From NCBI RefSeq assembly GCF_017163935.1, contig NZ_JABVZR010000001.1, forward strand, positions 1,302,001 to 1,366,000: a stretch of DNA of 64,000 bases. Direction: 5' to 3'. How positions within the stretch are numbered: position 1 is the first letter of the stretch; each line of letters opens with the position of its first letter. This document shows positions 1 to 8,692 of this stretch, piece after piece. Made by a program: the position numbers and the translations under genes. Below the pieces are notes generated by a model. That model was not told the origin of the DNA and made no database searches. It saw nothing but the letters and a program-made list of their open reading frames with translations. The DNA is from Novosphingobium terrae. Its GTDB lineage: Bacteria > Pseudomonadota > Alphaproteobacteria > Sphingomonadales > Sphingomonadaceae.

Positions 1-1215
1 GATGATCTTGACCACCTCGTCCAGATTGGTGACGGCGATCACCAGACCCAGCAAGATATGCGCCCGGTCACGCGCCTTGTTCAGCTCGAACTTGGTGCGG
101 CGGGTGATGACCTCTTCACGGAAGCTGATGAAGCTGGTGATGATGTCCTTCAGGCCCAGCACTTCCGGACGACCGCCACGGATCGCCAGCATGTTGGCCG
201 GGAAGGACGACTGCGCCGGCGTGTTGCGCCAGATCTGGTTGAGCACCACTTCGGGCGTGGCATCGCGCTTCAGGTCCACGACCACGCGCACGCCTTCGCG
301 GTTCGATTCGTCGCGGATGTCGCTGATGCCCTCGATCCGCTTGTCCTTGGCGGCCTCGGCGATCTTTTCGACCAGGCCGCTCTTGCCGACCTGATAGGGG
401 ATGGAGGTCAGCACGATCGAGCGGCGATCGTTGCGGCCCGTCTCGATCACATGGCGGCAGCGCATGATGATCGATCCGCGCCCGGTGTTGTAGGCGTTGC
501 GCGCCCCGCCCATGCCCAGAATGAGCGGCGCGGTGGGGAAATCGGGGCCGGGGACGATCTGGATCAGCTCATCGGTGGTGATCGCCGGATTGTCCATCGT
601 GGCGAAACAGGCGTCGATCACCTCGCCCAGATTGTGCGGCGGAATGTTGGTGGCCATGCCCACGGCAATGCCGCCCGCGCCATTGACCAGCAGGTTGGGG
701 AAGCGGGCCGGAACCACCGAAGGCTCCTGACGGCTGCCGTCATAGTTGTCGACGAAATCGACAGTGTCCTTGTCGAGATCATCGAGCAGGCTGTTGGCCA
801 CGCGGGCCAGACGCGCTTCGGTGTAACGCATCGAGGCCGGCGGATCGGGGTCCATCGAGCCGAAGTTGCCCTGACCGTCGATCAGCGGCAGGCGCATCGA
901 CCACGGCTGGGTCATGCGCGCCAGCGCGTCATAGATCGCCGCGTCGCCATGGGGGTGATAGTTACCCATCACGTCGCCGACGATCTTGGCCGATTTACGG
1001 TAAGGCCGCCCAGCGACCATGCCGCCTTCCTGCGCCGCGAAAAGGATGCGGCGATGCACGGGCTTCAACCCGTCGCGCACATCGGGGAGGGCGCGCGCCA
1101 CGATCACGCTCATCGCGTAGTCGAGGTAGCTGGTCTTCATCTCGTCGACGATGTCGACGCGGGTGAATTCGCCCATGGGGCTCGCGGGGTCGGTCAGGGA
1201 GGTTTCGTCGCTCAC
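1..1215 (-). CDS. gyrA: DNA gyrase subunit A (5' part, runs off the left edge)
   Basis: Type II topoisomerase subunit that breaks and rejoins DNA during ATP-driven negative supercoiling, in a complex with GyrB. The N-terminal 405 codons are present. Reading the minus strand gives the expected landmarks: [20 protein letters not shown] near residue 33, the quinolone-resistance-determining segment [10 protein letters not shown] at residues 87-96, and the catalytic tyrosine in MRYTEARL (Tyr131 here). The sequence follows E. coli GyrA rather than ParC, for example in [10 protein letters not shown] and [20 protein letters not shown]. Start is a GTG at 1215; an in-frame ATG lies 13 codons downstream. 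The residue matching E. coli Ser83 is alanine (GCG at 940-942). The stop codon lies outside the window. Confidence 0.97.
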   Translation of the reverse strand, partial: MSDETSLTDPASPMGEFTRVDIVDEMKTSYLDYAMSVIVARALPDVRDGLKPVHRRILFAAQEGGMVAGRPYRKSAKIVGDVMGNYHPHGDAAIYDALARMTQPWSMRLPLIDGQGNFGSMDPDPPASMRYTEARLARVANSLLDDLDKDTVDFVDNYDGSRQEPSVVPARFPNLLVNGAGGIAVGMATNIPPHNLGEVIDACFATMDNPAITTDELIQIVPGPDFPTAPLILGMGGARNAYNTGRGSIIMRCRHVIETGRNDRRSIVLTSIPYQVGKSGLVEKIAEAAKDKRIEGISDIRDESNREGVRVVVDLKRDATPEVVLNQIWRNTPAQSSFPANMLAIRGGRPEVLGLKDIITSFISFREEVITRRTKFELNKARDRAHILLGLVIAVTNLDEVVKII

Positions 1216-1578
1216 GCGGGATATGTCGCTTTGTTTGCAGAAAGGTCGATGGTCCGCTCTAGGGCAGGATGCGGGCCATGGCCAGCACTGGTGGTGCCCA
1301 GCCCCCTGCTAAGTGACGTTTTTCCACAAGGGTGTGGGGCTCATAGGCCCATATGCTCCACCCATGCGGCGGGGTGATGGCGCTGTGCGATGGGGCGGGT
1401 TCAAATGGGGTTCAGTCGTCATGGTCGACATATTCCCCGGTTGCCAATCTGGCGAATCCCTTGCACTAAAACGGAACAGGCAAGGTCTCTGAAGCTTTGC
1501 ATCAAGGATTTCGCCGTTACCAAATTCTGCCTGGCCGCGCAGGGTGCGCAAGCCGGGGGCATAACAGGAGTTGAATGC
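1216..1578. other. divergent intergenic region between gyrA and exported protein
   Basis: A 363-bp gap between two divergent starts. It must hold the gyrA promoter and that of the downstream exported protein. I see no open reading frame with convincing codon use, no tRNA and no strong terminator. The right half is less GC-rich and is the likelier place for the rightward promoter. Confidence 0.5.
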
Positions 1579-2880
1579 ATGAACCGGACCAGCTCGCGCC
1601 AGCGCGGACCGCTCCTCGCGCGTGTCGCCATGGCCGCTGCCCTGTCGCTGGGCGTGGTGTCCTCGCTCGGCGTTTCCTCGCCCGCCTTCGCGGCGGACAA
1701 GAACAAGGGCGCCAGCAGCAGCGCACCGAAGTATTCGCCCGGCTTCCTGGCCGTGGCCAGCCCGCTGCAGACCGCTGTGAACAAGGCCAAGGACAATCCT
1801 GCTTCGGTGCCCGATCTGGTCAAGCAGGTCGATCCGCTGATCGCCGCCGCCACCTCGCCCGATGACAAGTTCGGCGCCGGTGGTCTGGTCGTGGCGATCG
1901 GTCTGGCCGCCAAGGACACCGCCCTGCAGCGCAAGGGCATCCTGCTTGAGCTGGACAGCGGCAAGGCCCCTGCCGACATGATCGGTAAGCTGAACGTCTA
2001 TGCCGCCCAGTTCGCCTATGACGCCAAGGATTACGCCGATGTGCGCGCCCGCGTCGCCGCGGCTCAGGCCGCCGGTTACAAGGATGTGCAGCTGGAGATC
2101 CTGGCCGCCGACACCTATTTCCAGGAAAAGAACATCCCGCAGGGTCTGGCTGCTCTGAAGACCGTGATCGAGCATGCCCGCGCCAGCGGCGTGAAGGTGG
2201 ATGAGGCCTGGTATCGCCGTGGTCTGGGCGGTTCGGAAGACACCACCAACCCTGAATATGGCACTTTCTTTGCCGCCGGTCTGGCTCAGGACTATGGCAC
2301 GCCCGCCAATTGGGCGCTGGCCGCCGCCGTGGTGCGTGACACGCACAAGTATGGCCTGCCCGAGACGCTGGATATCCTGCGCCTGCAGTCGCGTCTGGAC
2401 GCGCTGCAGACCGAGCGTGACTATCTCGACTACATCGAGGCCGCTGACCCCATCCGCAACCCTGCCGAGGTCAAGGCCGCTGCCGACAAGGGCATTGCCG
2501 CTGGCAAGCTGAAGGCGGCGACGCCTTTCGTGGCTGACGCGGTGCGCATCGCCTCGGGCCGTATGGCCGCGGACAAGGCGGCTCTGCCCGAGCTGGAGAA
2601 GAGCGCGCGCGGCGCCAACGCCAAGACCACGCTGATCGCGGGCACGGGCGATGCCTATCTCGGCTTCTCGGAGCCGGCCAAGGCTGCCGAAATCTACAAG
2701 CTGGCGCTGGCCCGGCCCGATGTCGACAAGGCGCTGGTCAACACGCGTCTGGGCATCGCCCTGTATGACGCTGGGGATTATGCCGGTGCCAAGGCTGCCT
2801 TCACCGCCGTGGAAGGGCCGCGCACGGGCGTGGCTCAGCTGTGGCTGGTGCAGGTCGCCAACAAGGCCGGCGGCAAGTAA
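1579..2880 (+). CDS. exported alanine-rich, TPR-like helical protein of unknown function
   Basis: Predicted 433-aa secreted protein. The ATG at 1579 follows an AGGAG ribosome site and opens a clear Sec signal peptide: basic start, hydrophobic AMAAALSLGVVSSLGVSS core, and likely cleavage after AFA near residue 37. The mature part is almost entirely amphipathic helix rich in Ala and Lys, with phrases typical of tetratricopeptide-type repeats (for example LGIALYDAGDYAGAKAAF near the C-terminus). This suggests a periplasmic scaffold or binding role, but no catalytic motif is visible. It is monocistronic, divergent from gyrA, and followed by a strong intrinsic terminator. I do not recognise a named family. 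Confidence 0.85.
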   Translation: MNRTSSRQRGPLLARVAMAAALSLGVVSSLGVSSPAFAADKNKGASSSAPKYSPGFLAVASPLQTAVNKAKDNPASVPDLVKQVDPLIAAATSPDDKFGAGGLVVAIGLAAKDTALQRKGILLELDSGKAPADMIGKLNVYAAQFAYDAKDYADVRARVAAAQAAGYKDVQLEILAADTYFQEKNIPQGLAALKTVIEHARASGVKVDEAWYRRGLGGSEDTTNPEYGTFFAAGLAQDYGTPANWALAAAVVRDTHKYGLPETLDILRLQSRLDALQTERDYLDYIEAADPIRNPAEVKAAADKGIAAGKLKAATPFVADAVRIASGRMAADKAALPELEKSARGANAKTTLIAGTGDAYLGFSEPAKAAEIYKLALARPDVDKALVNTRLGIALYDAGDYAGAKAAFTAVEGPRTGVAQLWLVQVANKAGGK

Positions 2881-3205
2881 GGGTTGGAGTGAGAGGTTCC
2901 TGCCGGGCGCATGCCGTTGGAGGCATGGCCCGGCGCCTCTCGCACTGGCTTTAAAGCCGATGAATCAACAAAGCCCCGTTCCGGATGAATGTCCGGGGCG
3001 GGGCTTTGTTTTTGGGCACCGGGTGGGCGTGACAAGGGCATGATCAGCCCCTTGGCGGTGCCTTAGGCGTCCTGCCGAGTGCGATCTTTCCAAGATACGA
3101 AACGTCAGCCAACATCAGCGGCTTTGAAAATCGGCCTGCAGGAGAAGGACGCAGAAAAGCTTTCGCAATTCTGCGTCATCGCTTCCCCATGTGCCGATCG
3201 AAGCG
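2881..3205. other. intergenic stretch with terminator only
   Basis: About 325 bp. It contains the intrinsic terminator of the exported helical protein at its left end. No other gene or signal is evident. Confidence 0.5.
2968..3013 (+). terminator. intrinsic terminator after exported helical protein
   Basis: Inverted repeat ACAAAGCCCCG (2968-2978) and CGGGGCTTTGT (2999-3009) with an inner CCGGA/TCCGG stem, followed by a run of T. It lies 87 bp after the stop codon. Confidence 0.9.
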
Positions 3206-3373
3206 TCAGTAGCGACCGTAACCCGTGACCAGCAGGGCCGGATGCAGCACCGGCTTGCGCTCCGAATCGACCAGCAGTCTGAAACCGGTCCCCCACGACC
3301 AGCAGACCAGCGTTACAGCCAGCACGCGGCACAGGCCGACGATGTTTTCTGAAACAAGCGCTTGCAAGACCAT
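3206..3373 (-). CDS. small membrane protein, 55 aa, unknown
   Basis: Possible 55-aa protein starting at the ATG at 3373, preceded by GGAAGG about 5 nt upstream. One hydrophobic helix (roughly residues 11-26, LCRVLAVTLVCWSW) is followed by a short tail ending GYGRY. No homologous family comes to mind. The helix, ribosome site and isolated position behind a 371-bp promoter region suggest a genuine small membrane protein. There is no independent proof, and the open frame could be chance in GC-rich DNA. Confidence 0.45.
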   Translation of the reverse strand: MVLQALVSENIVGLCRVLAVTLVCWSWGTGFRLLVDSERKPVLHPALLVTGYGRY

Positions 3374-3744
3374 GACAGCCTTCCTTTCCCCAGCTTGCGC
3401 GTGCTGTCTTTGTGACAGCTCCGGCAAACTCTCCCGAATGGATACGTATGAAATGCCTTGTCTGTTCCCTTGTCAATCGATTCTCTTTCCGCATGTGAGC
3501 GCGGTTTGAAGCGGTTTGCGGCGATGCCTGAGGGGTGGTGATCGGTTCGACAAAAAATCCGCTTTGGCTCAACCGCTTGAAGTCTTGTTGCGTTGCGGAA
3601 TGTTCTATTCGAACATTCAATATTCTGTGGCTCGAATTGTGTCATAAAACTGCCGAATGTCGGCGGTTATCGCCTGTCGATCGGGCTTGATATCCAAGCT
3701 CTCCAATCTGAATATGGATCGATTCGAGCCGGGAGTGGAAATTC
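3374..3744. other. AT-richer divergent regulatory region
   Basis: A 371-bp gap between the 55-aa ORF and the YeiH-type transporter, clearly less GC-rich than its surroundings. It contains the perfect dyad at 3598-3618. No gene is evident. It probably holds the promoters for both flanking genes. Confidence 0.5.
3598..3618. promoter_or_regulatory. candidate operator, perfect 8-bp dyad
   Basis: GAATGTTC (3598-3605), 5-nt spacer, GAACATTC (3611-3618). It lies 126 bp before the YeiH-type start codon in an AT-rich promoter region. There is no T tract, so an operator is likelier than a terminator. The cognate regulator is unknown. Confidence 0.5.
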
Positions 3745-5109
3745 ATGAGCGCATCAAGTGCCCCGCCAGCCACCTTCCGCCTGAAAGAGGATTGGTGGGC
3801 CATCCTGATCGGGCTGGGGCTGGTGATCGCGGCCACCCTGCTTTTCGTGAATGGCGGTACTTTGCGCTGGCTGGCTGTGCTGCCGCCGCGCTGGAAGGAA
3901 TTCGCTCAGGTCACCGCCGATCTGGGCGCGAACTGGCAGCGCTATCTGGCGCAGTTCCTGTTCTGGCTGGTGAGCTTTTCCATCGCCTTGCGGGCTTTGG
4001 GTTACAGGCTGGTCGAGGTGATCCCGGCCTTTGTCGCGCTCTATCTGGCCGCCTATGCGATTTTCGTTGTCGGCCAATGGGATCGCGCGGTGGTCTACAA
4101 TCTGGAGCCGCCGCTGGTGGCGCTGTTCGCCGGGCTGGTGATCGCCAACACGGTGGGCCTGCCTCAGCGTCTGGCAGCGGGCTTTCGCGGTGAGCTTTAC
4201 GTCAAGACCGGCATCATCCTGCTGGGCGCGACGGTGCCTTTCACGCTGATCGCTCTGGCCGGGCCGGTGGCGATCCTGCAGGCCTCGATCGTTTCCATCG
4301 TCACCTTTCTGGTGATCTACTGGGTGGCGGTGAAGCTGGGCCTTGATCGCCGCTTTGCCGCCACTTTGGGGGTGGGCGGCGCGGTCTGCGGCGTTTCGGC
4401 GGCGATTGCCGTGGCGGGCGCGGTGGGCGCGAAAAAGGAGGATGCCTCGGTCACCATTTCCTCGGTGGTGGTCTGGGCCATCGTGATGATCTTCGTGCTG
4501 CCGCTGGCCGGGCGAGCGCTGGGCCTGCCGACAGGTGTGGCCGGGGCGTGGATTGGCACGTCGGAGTTCGCCGATGCGGCGGGGATCGCAGCGGCTCAGG
4601 CCTATGGCGGCTATGCGGGCAAGGTGGCGGGCATCGCGGGCACATCCGAGCAGGCCTTGCAGGCCTTCACGCTGATGAAGGTGGTGGGCCGCGATGTGTG
4701 GATCGGCATCTGGGCGGTGGTGCTGGCGGTGATCTCGGTGACGCGCTGGGAGGGGGAGGCCAACGGCAGCGCGCCGGATCTGCGCGAAATCTGGCGCCGC
4801 TTTCCCAAATTCGTGCTGGGCTTTCTGGCGGCTTCGGTGATCGTCTCGCTGGTGACGGCGCAGGATACGCTGGCCGATTACAACAAGGTGGCGGTGGTCA
4901 AGCTGATCGCGCCGCTCAAGGATCTGCGCAGCTGGGCCTTTATCTTCTGCTTTTTCAGCATCGGTCTGACGACGCGCTTCAAGGATCTGGCGAGGGCCGG
5001 GCGCAAGCCGTTTACGGCTCTCACCGCTGGTGTGGTGGTGAATGTGGCGCTGGGCTTTGTGCTCTCGGTGCTGGTGTTCGGCAGCTATTGGGCGCGGCTG
5101 GGGCAGTGA
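3745..5109 (+). CDS. YeiH/UPF0324-family inner-membrane transporter (putative sulfate exporter family)
   Basis: A 454-aa polytopic membrane protein, longer than typical family members of about 350 aa because of an N-terminal extension with two or three extra helices. Family hallmarks are the central run NTVGLPQRL, KTGIILLGATVPF, GVGGAVCGVSAAIAVAGAVG and the C-terminal FSIGLTTRF. YeiH-like proteins are annotated as putative sulfate exporters, but the substrate is not established and I infer none here. The ATG at 3745 follows GGAG/GGAA. Its stop overlaps the start of a small Cys-rich protein (GTGA, 5106-5109), so the two are probably co-translated. Confidence 0.85.
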   Translation: MSASSAPPATFRLKEDWWAILIGLGLVIAATLLFVNGGTLRWLAVLPPRWKEFAQVTADLGANWQRYLAQFLFWLVSFSIALRALGYRLVEVIPAFVALYLAAYAIFVVGQWDRAVVYNLEPPLVALFAGLVIANTVGLPQRLAAGFRGELYVKTGIILLGATVPFTLIALAGPVAILQASIVSIVTFLVIYWVAVKLGLDRRFAATLGVGGAVCGVSAAIAVAGAVGAKKEDASVTISSVVVWAIVMIFVLPLAGRALGLPTGVAGAWIGTSEFADAAGIAAAQAYGGYAGKVAGIAGTSEQALQAFTLMKVVGRDVWIGIWAVVLAVISVTRWEGEANGSAPDLREIWRRFPKFVLGFLAASVIVSLVTAQDTLADYNKVAVVKLIAPLKDLRSWAFIFCFFSIGLTTRFKDLARAGRKPFTALTAGVVVNVALGFVLSVLVFGSYWARLGQ

Positions 5110-5324
5110 GCTGGCTTTCCCTTTTGCGAAGGGCGCCTGAGCCAGCCGCTTGCCAGACCTGCCAGCATTTCGCGACAGATGCGCTGCTGGCCGAAGCCGC
5201 TTTGCCGGGCATGGCCAGCCTGTCCTCCGCGCATGCCTCGGTACGGGCTGGGGACGGGCTTTGCCTGCTGCATGACCGGCTGATCAACGGGCAGGGAGGC
5301 TGCGCCGGCTTTAGACCTGCATAA
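5106..5324 (+). CDS. Cys-rich 72-aa protein translationally coupled to YeiH-type gene
   Basis: A GTG start overlaps the upstream TGA by 4 nt (GTGA). The 72-aa product is not a membrane protein. It has four cysteines (Cys16, Cys19, Cys53, Cys66) in a C-x2-C ... GDGLC ... GGCAGF arrangement, suggesting a metal- or cluster-binding fold, together with motifs LPGMASLSSA and LLHDRL. Codons look native, with GC-rich third positions, and the frame ends just before a bidirectional terminator, as expected for the last gene of an operon. I do not recognise a named family. Alternative: an open frame by chance. The 4-nt overlap, the cysteine spacing and the exact fit to the terminator argue against that. 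Confidence 0.65.
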   Translation: MSWLSLLRRAPEPAACQTCQHFATDALLAEAALPGMASLSSAHASVRAGDGLCLLHDRLINGQGGCAGFRPA

Positions 5325-5331
5325 ACGAAAA

Positions 5332-5358
5332 CGGAGGGATGGCAGTGCCACCCCTCCG
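5332..5358. terminator. bidirectional hairpin terminator
   Basis: CGGAGGG (5332-5338) pairs with CCCTCCG (5352-5358), with an inner TGGCA/TGCCA stem. It lies between converging operons, just after the Cys-rich ORF and 40 bp beyond the ferredoxin reductase stop. Confidence 0.8.
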
Positions 5359-5397
5359 CTCTTTGGTCAGTCGAACCGGGGCATGGGTCCCAGCGCA

Positions 5398-6213
5398 TCA
5401 GTCAACGAATGCGCGTTCGATCACATAGCTGCCCATCTTGGCGTTCGAGCCTTCCTCGAAGCCCTGCTCATCGAGCATCTTGGCGAAATCGCGGATCATC
5501 TCGGTGCTGCCGCAGAGCATCACGCGGTCATTCTCGGGATCCAGCTTGGCCGGGCCGGTCAGCGGTGCGGCAAACAGGCTGCCATCGTCGATCATCGTGT
5601 TGATGCGGCCGGTGTTGCGGAAGGGCTCGCGCGTCACGGTCGGCACATAGTGGAACTGCAGCAGCGCCTGATCGGCCACCAGCGGATCGTCGGCCAGCTG
5701 GGCGGTCAGCTCGTCATGATAGGCCAGATCGCTGACGCGGCGCACCGAGTGAACCAGCACGATCTGCGAGAAGCGGTCATAGACCTCGGGGTCGCGCACC
5801 AGGCTCAGGAAGGGCGCCAGGCCCGTGCCGGTGGAGAAGAGGAACAGGCGCTTGCCGGGTAGCAACGCGTCGAACACCAGGGTGCCGGTGGGCTTGCGCG
5901 AGAGATAGACCTGATCGCCCTCGCGGATGTTCTGCAGGCGCGAGGTTAGCGGGCCGTCCTGCACCTTGATCGAGAGGAACTCCAGCTCCTCGGCATAGGC
6001 CGGGCTGGCGATCGAATAGGCGCGCATCAGCGGGCGCGGGCCATTGTCGAGCCCGACCATCACGAACTCACCCGAGCGGAAGCGCAGCGAGGCGGGACGC
6101 TCAATGCCGAAGCTGAAGAGGTGCTCGTTCCAGTGGCGGACCCAGCGCACGGTGGCGGTGTGGAAATTGGGCAGATCTTCAAGAAGGCGCGGCTGCTGGA
6201 CCTGGACATTCAT
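5398..6213 (-). CDS. fpr: ferredoxin--NADP(+) reductase
   Basis: FAD enzyme of 271 aa that moves electrons between NADPH and ferredoxin or flavodoxin in the cytoplasm. The FAD-binding motif RAYS (64-67) and the NADP-binding GTGLAPF (129-135) are clear. The C-terminus ends VIERAFVD, as in bacterial plant-type FPRs that terminate shortly after an aromatic residue. The ATG at 6213 (MNVQVQQ) is preferred; an upstream alternative at 6252 would overlap the preceding gene. It lies 16 bp after a 140-aa protein of unknown function and is probably transcribed from that gene's Fur-like promoter, which would link it to iron or redox stress. Confidence 0.93.
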   Translation of the reverse strand: MNVQVQQPRLLEDLPNFHTATVRWVRHWNEHLFSFGIERPASLRFRSGEFVMVGLDNGPRPLMRAYSIASPAYAEELEFLSIKVQDGPLTSRLQNIREGDQVYLSRKPTGTLVFDALLPGKRLFLFSTGTGLAPFLSLVRDPEVYDRFSQIVLVHSVRRVSDLAYHDELTAQLADDPLVADQALLQFHYVPTVTREPFRNTGRINTMIDDGSLFAAPLTGPAKLDPENDRVMLCGSTEMIRDFAKMLDEQGFEEGSNAKMGSYVIERAFVD

Positions 6214-6229
6214 GGTACGACAATTCCGT

Positions 6230-6652
6230 TCAGTCGAATCGGGTAGAAACATGGGTAGCGGCGATGTGCGCGGCGGTAACGGAGACTGATTGCATCAGCC
6301 GCGCCATGGCCGGTTCCTCGACCAGGGTTGCCGCGAGCTGTTGCAGCCGGTAACCATCGCCGTCCGCCGCGCTCTGAAACAGAGCGAGCAGCCGCGCTTC
6401 ATCGTCCCTTACGGCCAGACAGCCCGGTTTTGCAAGTTGCAGCTGTTGCAACCCATCGCCATTGAGGGTGAAGAGCGCCATGCCGAAATCCTCGGCGATG
6501 CTTTCCAGCCCGACTGTGGCGAAATTGCGTGCGGTTGTCCGGCAGGGGCAGCGCCCGGCTTGCACCGAACTGACCCATTCGCGAATTTCCCTTAGCAGAA
6601 AGAGGGATGCGGCGTCCAGTTCATCGAGTTTGCGATCGAGGAATTGGTACAT
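6230..6652 (-). CDS. 140-aa cytoplasmic protein of unknown function upstream of fpr
   Basis: The start ATG at 6652 is chosen because GGAGG sits 5 nt upstream. The product is a soluble, mostly helical 140-aa protein with a Cys-x-Cys pair in GRCPCRTT (Cys35, Cys37) and a third cysteine (Cys78). No signal peptide or membrane helix. It is the first gene of the operon with fpr, behind a Fur-like dyad 66 bp upstream of the start, so a role in iron or electron-transfer homeostasis is a reasonable inference. No family is recognised. Confidence 0.75.
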   Translation of the reverse strand: MYQFLDRKLDELDAASLFLLREIREWVSSVQAGRCPCRTTARNFATVGLESIAEDFGMALFTLNGDGLQQLQLAKPGCLAVRDDEARLLALFQSAADGDGYRLQQLAATLVEEPAMARLMQSVSVTAAHIAATHVSTRFD

Positions 6653-6717
6653 AAAGCCTCCGGCGCCTGTGGGAAGGGCCGTGCTGACGGCCATCCCGAC
6701 TGCCTAAAGGGGATTTA

Positions 6718-6736
6718 TTTGCGAGTCAATCGCATT
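6718..6736 (-). promoter_or_regulatory. Fur-like operator upstream of the fpr operon
   Basis: Read on the minus strand: AATGCGA-TTGAC-TCGCAAA, a 7-5-7 dyad with TGCGA/TCGCA arms. It overlaps a possible -35 TTGACT and lies 66 bp upstream of the start at 6652. It resembles the box at 8693-8711. Confidence 0.5.
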
Positions 6737-6772
6737 AGCAAAATCGTTTTCCTGAGGGTCCGGCAAGACATT

Positions 6773-8284
6773 CTATCCCAGTTTTTGCGTCAACAGAGCG
6801 GGATAGCGCCGCGCGACATCCAGAATCAGCTCGCCAAACAGGCTGTTGGCCCAGGCAAACCACGAGCGGGTGTACTGCCTGGGATCATCCTTGTTGAAGG
6901 CCTCATGCATGAAGCCCGTGCCGGCATGGGTGGCGCGCAGGCTGCGCAGCAGGCCGAGGATTTCGGCGGGACTGTCGCTGGAGAGGGCGCGGATGATCAG
7001 AGACATCGGCCAGATCATGCCCAGACCGGCATGCGGCCCGCCGATCCCGGATGCGGCCTTGCCCTTGAAGAAATAGGGATCGCGCGTGGACCAACACAGG
7101 GCCTGCGTGCGGCGGAACAGCGCATCGTTACGCGGGGTGCAGCCCAGATAGGCCAGCGAGGCGAGGCCCGGCACATTGGCATCATCCATAAAGAAGCCAT
7201 TGCCGAAGCCATCGACCTCATAGGCCCAGACCGGCGAGCCGTTGGGCCCCGCCATCCGCCCGTAACGCAAGAGCGCCCGGTCCAGCTGCGCGGCCAGTGC
7301 CGAGGCATCGCGGGCCAGCGCCATATCGCCGCGCGCTTCGGCAGCCACCTTGGCCAGCCCTTTGAGAGCGCTGGCGGCAAAGAGGTTGGACGGGATCAGA
7401 AAGGGAAAGGTGCAGGCGTCATCAGACGGGCGGAACATCGAATGGATCAGTCCCACCTTGCGGCTCGCCGCGCCATAGCCGCCGAGCATCAGCGTTTCGG
7501 TGGCGCTGCCGTTGGCGCGCTGGAAGCTGTAGGGGCCATTGTCATGCAGCCGCTGCTGCTCGCGCATGGTGCGCAGAACGGCGCGGGCGCCATCGGCCCA
7601 GAGTTTGTCGAAGGGGCGCTTGTCCTGCGTGGCCTGCCAATAGCCGCTCGCCAGACGCAAGGTCCAGCACAGCGAATCCAGCTCCCATTTGCGCTCGGCG
7701 ACGCCCGGTTTCATGTCGGTACGGTCACCTTGCGCCCATGAGAGATTGGTGCGCGCCGATGGGTCCTGCATAAAGGCATTGGCGTAAGGATCGATCAGCA
7801 GGCAGCGGGCCTGACGGGCGATCAACCCGTTGAACAGCATCTGAAGCTGCTGATCGCCCTTGGCCAAAGGCAGATAGGGCCAGACCTGAGCGCTGCTGTC
7901 CCGCAGCCACAGGCAGGGGATGTCTCCGGTGATGACAAAGGCATCGGGCTTGCCGTCCACCGTGCCCATGCGCACCGTGGTGTCGAGCGTATTGGGATAG
8001 CAATTGGCAAACATCCACGCGAGTTCAGGATCGGCAATCTGCGCCGAAACCTGCTTGATGCGCTCCTCGACAGCCGGGCTGGTGAACTTGCGGTCCCCGG
8101 GTGCGGGGCGGCGCGAGTTGAGGTCGGTGGTGTGCCCCGGCCCGGGCGGAACCGGAATGGGGGTGGCAGGGCCGGTCGGCGTGGGCAGGGGAGCAGGCTG
8201 GCCCGCCAGCGCCCGGCCGGACGTCAGCGCTCCGGCCAGCAAGGTGGCGCTGGAGGTCAGGAAAGAACGGCGCTGGGTGTTCAT
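6773..8284 (-). CDS. glycoside hydrolase family 125, Tat-exported (exo-alpha-1,6-mannosidase type)
   Basis: Family GH125 members are metal-independent inverting exo-alpha-1,6-mannosidases. The 503-aa product starts at the ATG at 8284 with a twin-arginine signal ([12 protein letters not shown]), then a hydrophobic stretch ending ALAGQ and a Pro-rich linker. The catalytic domain begins near residue 60 and keeps family signatures: [55 protein letters not shown] and [12 protein letters not shown] at the C-terminal end. Export by Tat implies periplasmic folding, possibly trimming mannan- or N-glycan-type fragments. It stands alone, with no other sugar genes beside it. Confidence 0.9.
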   Translation of the reverse strand: MNTQRRSFLTSSATLLAGALTSGRALAGQPAPLPTPTGPATPIPVPPGPGHTTDLNSRRPAPGDRKFTSPAVEERIKQVSAQIADPELAWMFANCYPNTLDTTVRMGTVDGKPDAFVITGDIPCLWLRDSSAQVWPYLPLAKGDQQLQMLFNGLIARQARCLLIDPYANAFMQDPSARTNLSWAQGDRTDMKPGVAERKWELDSLCWTLRLASGYWQATQDKRPFDKLWADGARAVLRTMREQQRLHDNGPYSFQRANGSATETLMLGGYGAASRKVGLIHSMFRPSDDACTFPFLIPSNLFAASALKGLAKVAAEARGDMALARDASALAAQLDRALLRYGRMAGPNGSPVWAYEVDGFGNGFFMDDANVPGLASLAYLGCTPRNDALFRRTQALCWSTRDPYFFKGKAASGIGGPHAGLGMIWPMSLIIRALSSDSPAEILGLLRSLRATHAGTGFMHEAFNKDDPRQYTRSWFAWANSLFGELILDVARRYPALLTQKLG

Positions 8285-8551
8285 TGAGCGTGTGTGCCTT
8301 GTGTCATGTGCATAAGAGATAGGGGAAGTTAAGAAAGATGCGAGGGGGAAGCCTTTGTTGGCCACGCCCTCGCGCTTCCATACCACCTTCTGAGGAAGCA
8401 ACCGTGGCTCCCGATTGTTGCGCCCGGCTGCCCAAGGCTAAAGCGCCGCAGGCAGCCATTCTTTGAACGCGAGGTTGTGCTGGCAAATCCCGCCTGCGAC
8501 GCAGCGACATGGCTCCAGGGCCGAACCCGATACGCAACGCAGACAAGAAAG

Positions 8552-8589
8552 GGAGCGCGAGGGTGATGACCCTCGCTTTTGCTTTTCCC
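8552..8589 (+). repeat. hairpin with T tract, copy 1 of a dispersed element
   Basis: GGAGCGCGAGGG is followed by a loop and CCCTCGC, then TTTTGCTTTTCC. Stem arms are 8557-8563 and 8570-8576. A second copy with the same flank lies at 44667-44705. It looks like an intrinsic terminator, but no gene precedes it on this strand. Confidence 0.6.
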
Positions 8590-8692
8590 TTATTTTTCTG
8601 GAGGTTCTGCTCACCTCTGGTCGCGCTGAAACCACGCCATGACGAATTTCCTGAAAATTGCCTCCGCTCAAACGTCTGAGTGTTGAATGGCT

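Noticed and set aside
58..1377. Long plus-strand open frame of 439 codons at the left edge
   Set aside because: It is the antisense of gyrA; its His/Arg/Gly-rich product has no domain pattern, whereas the minus strand encodes a near-complete match to GyrA.
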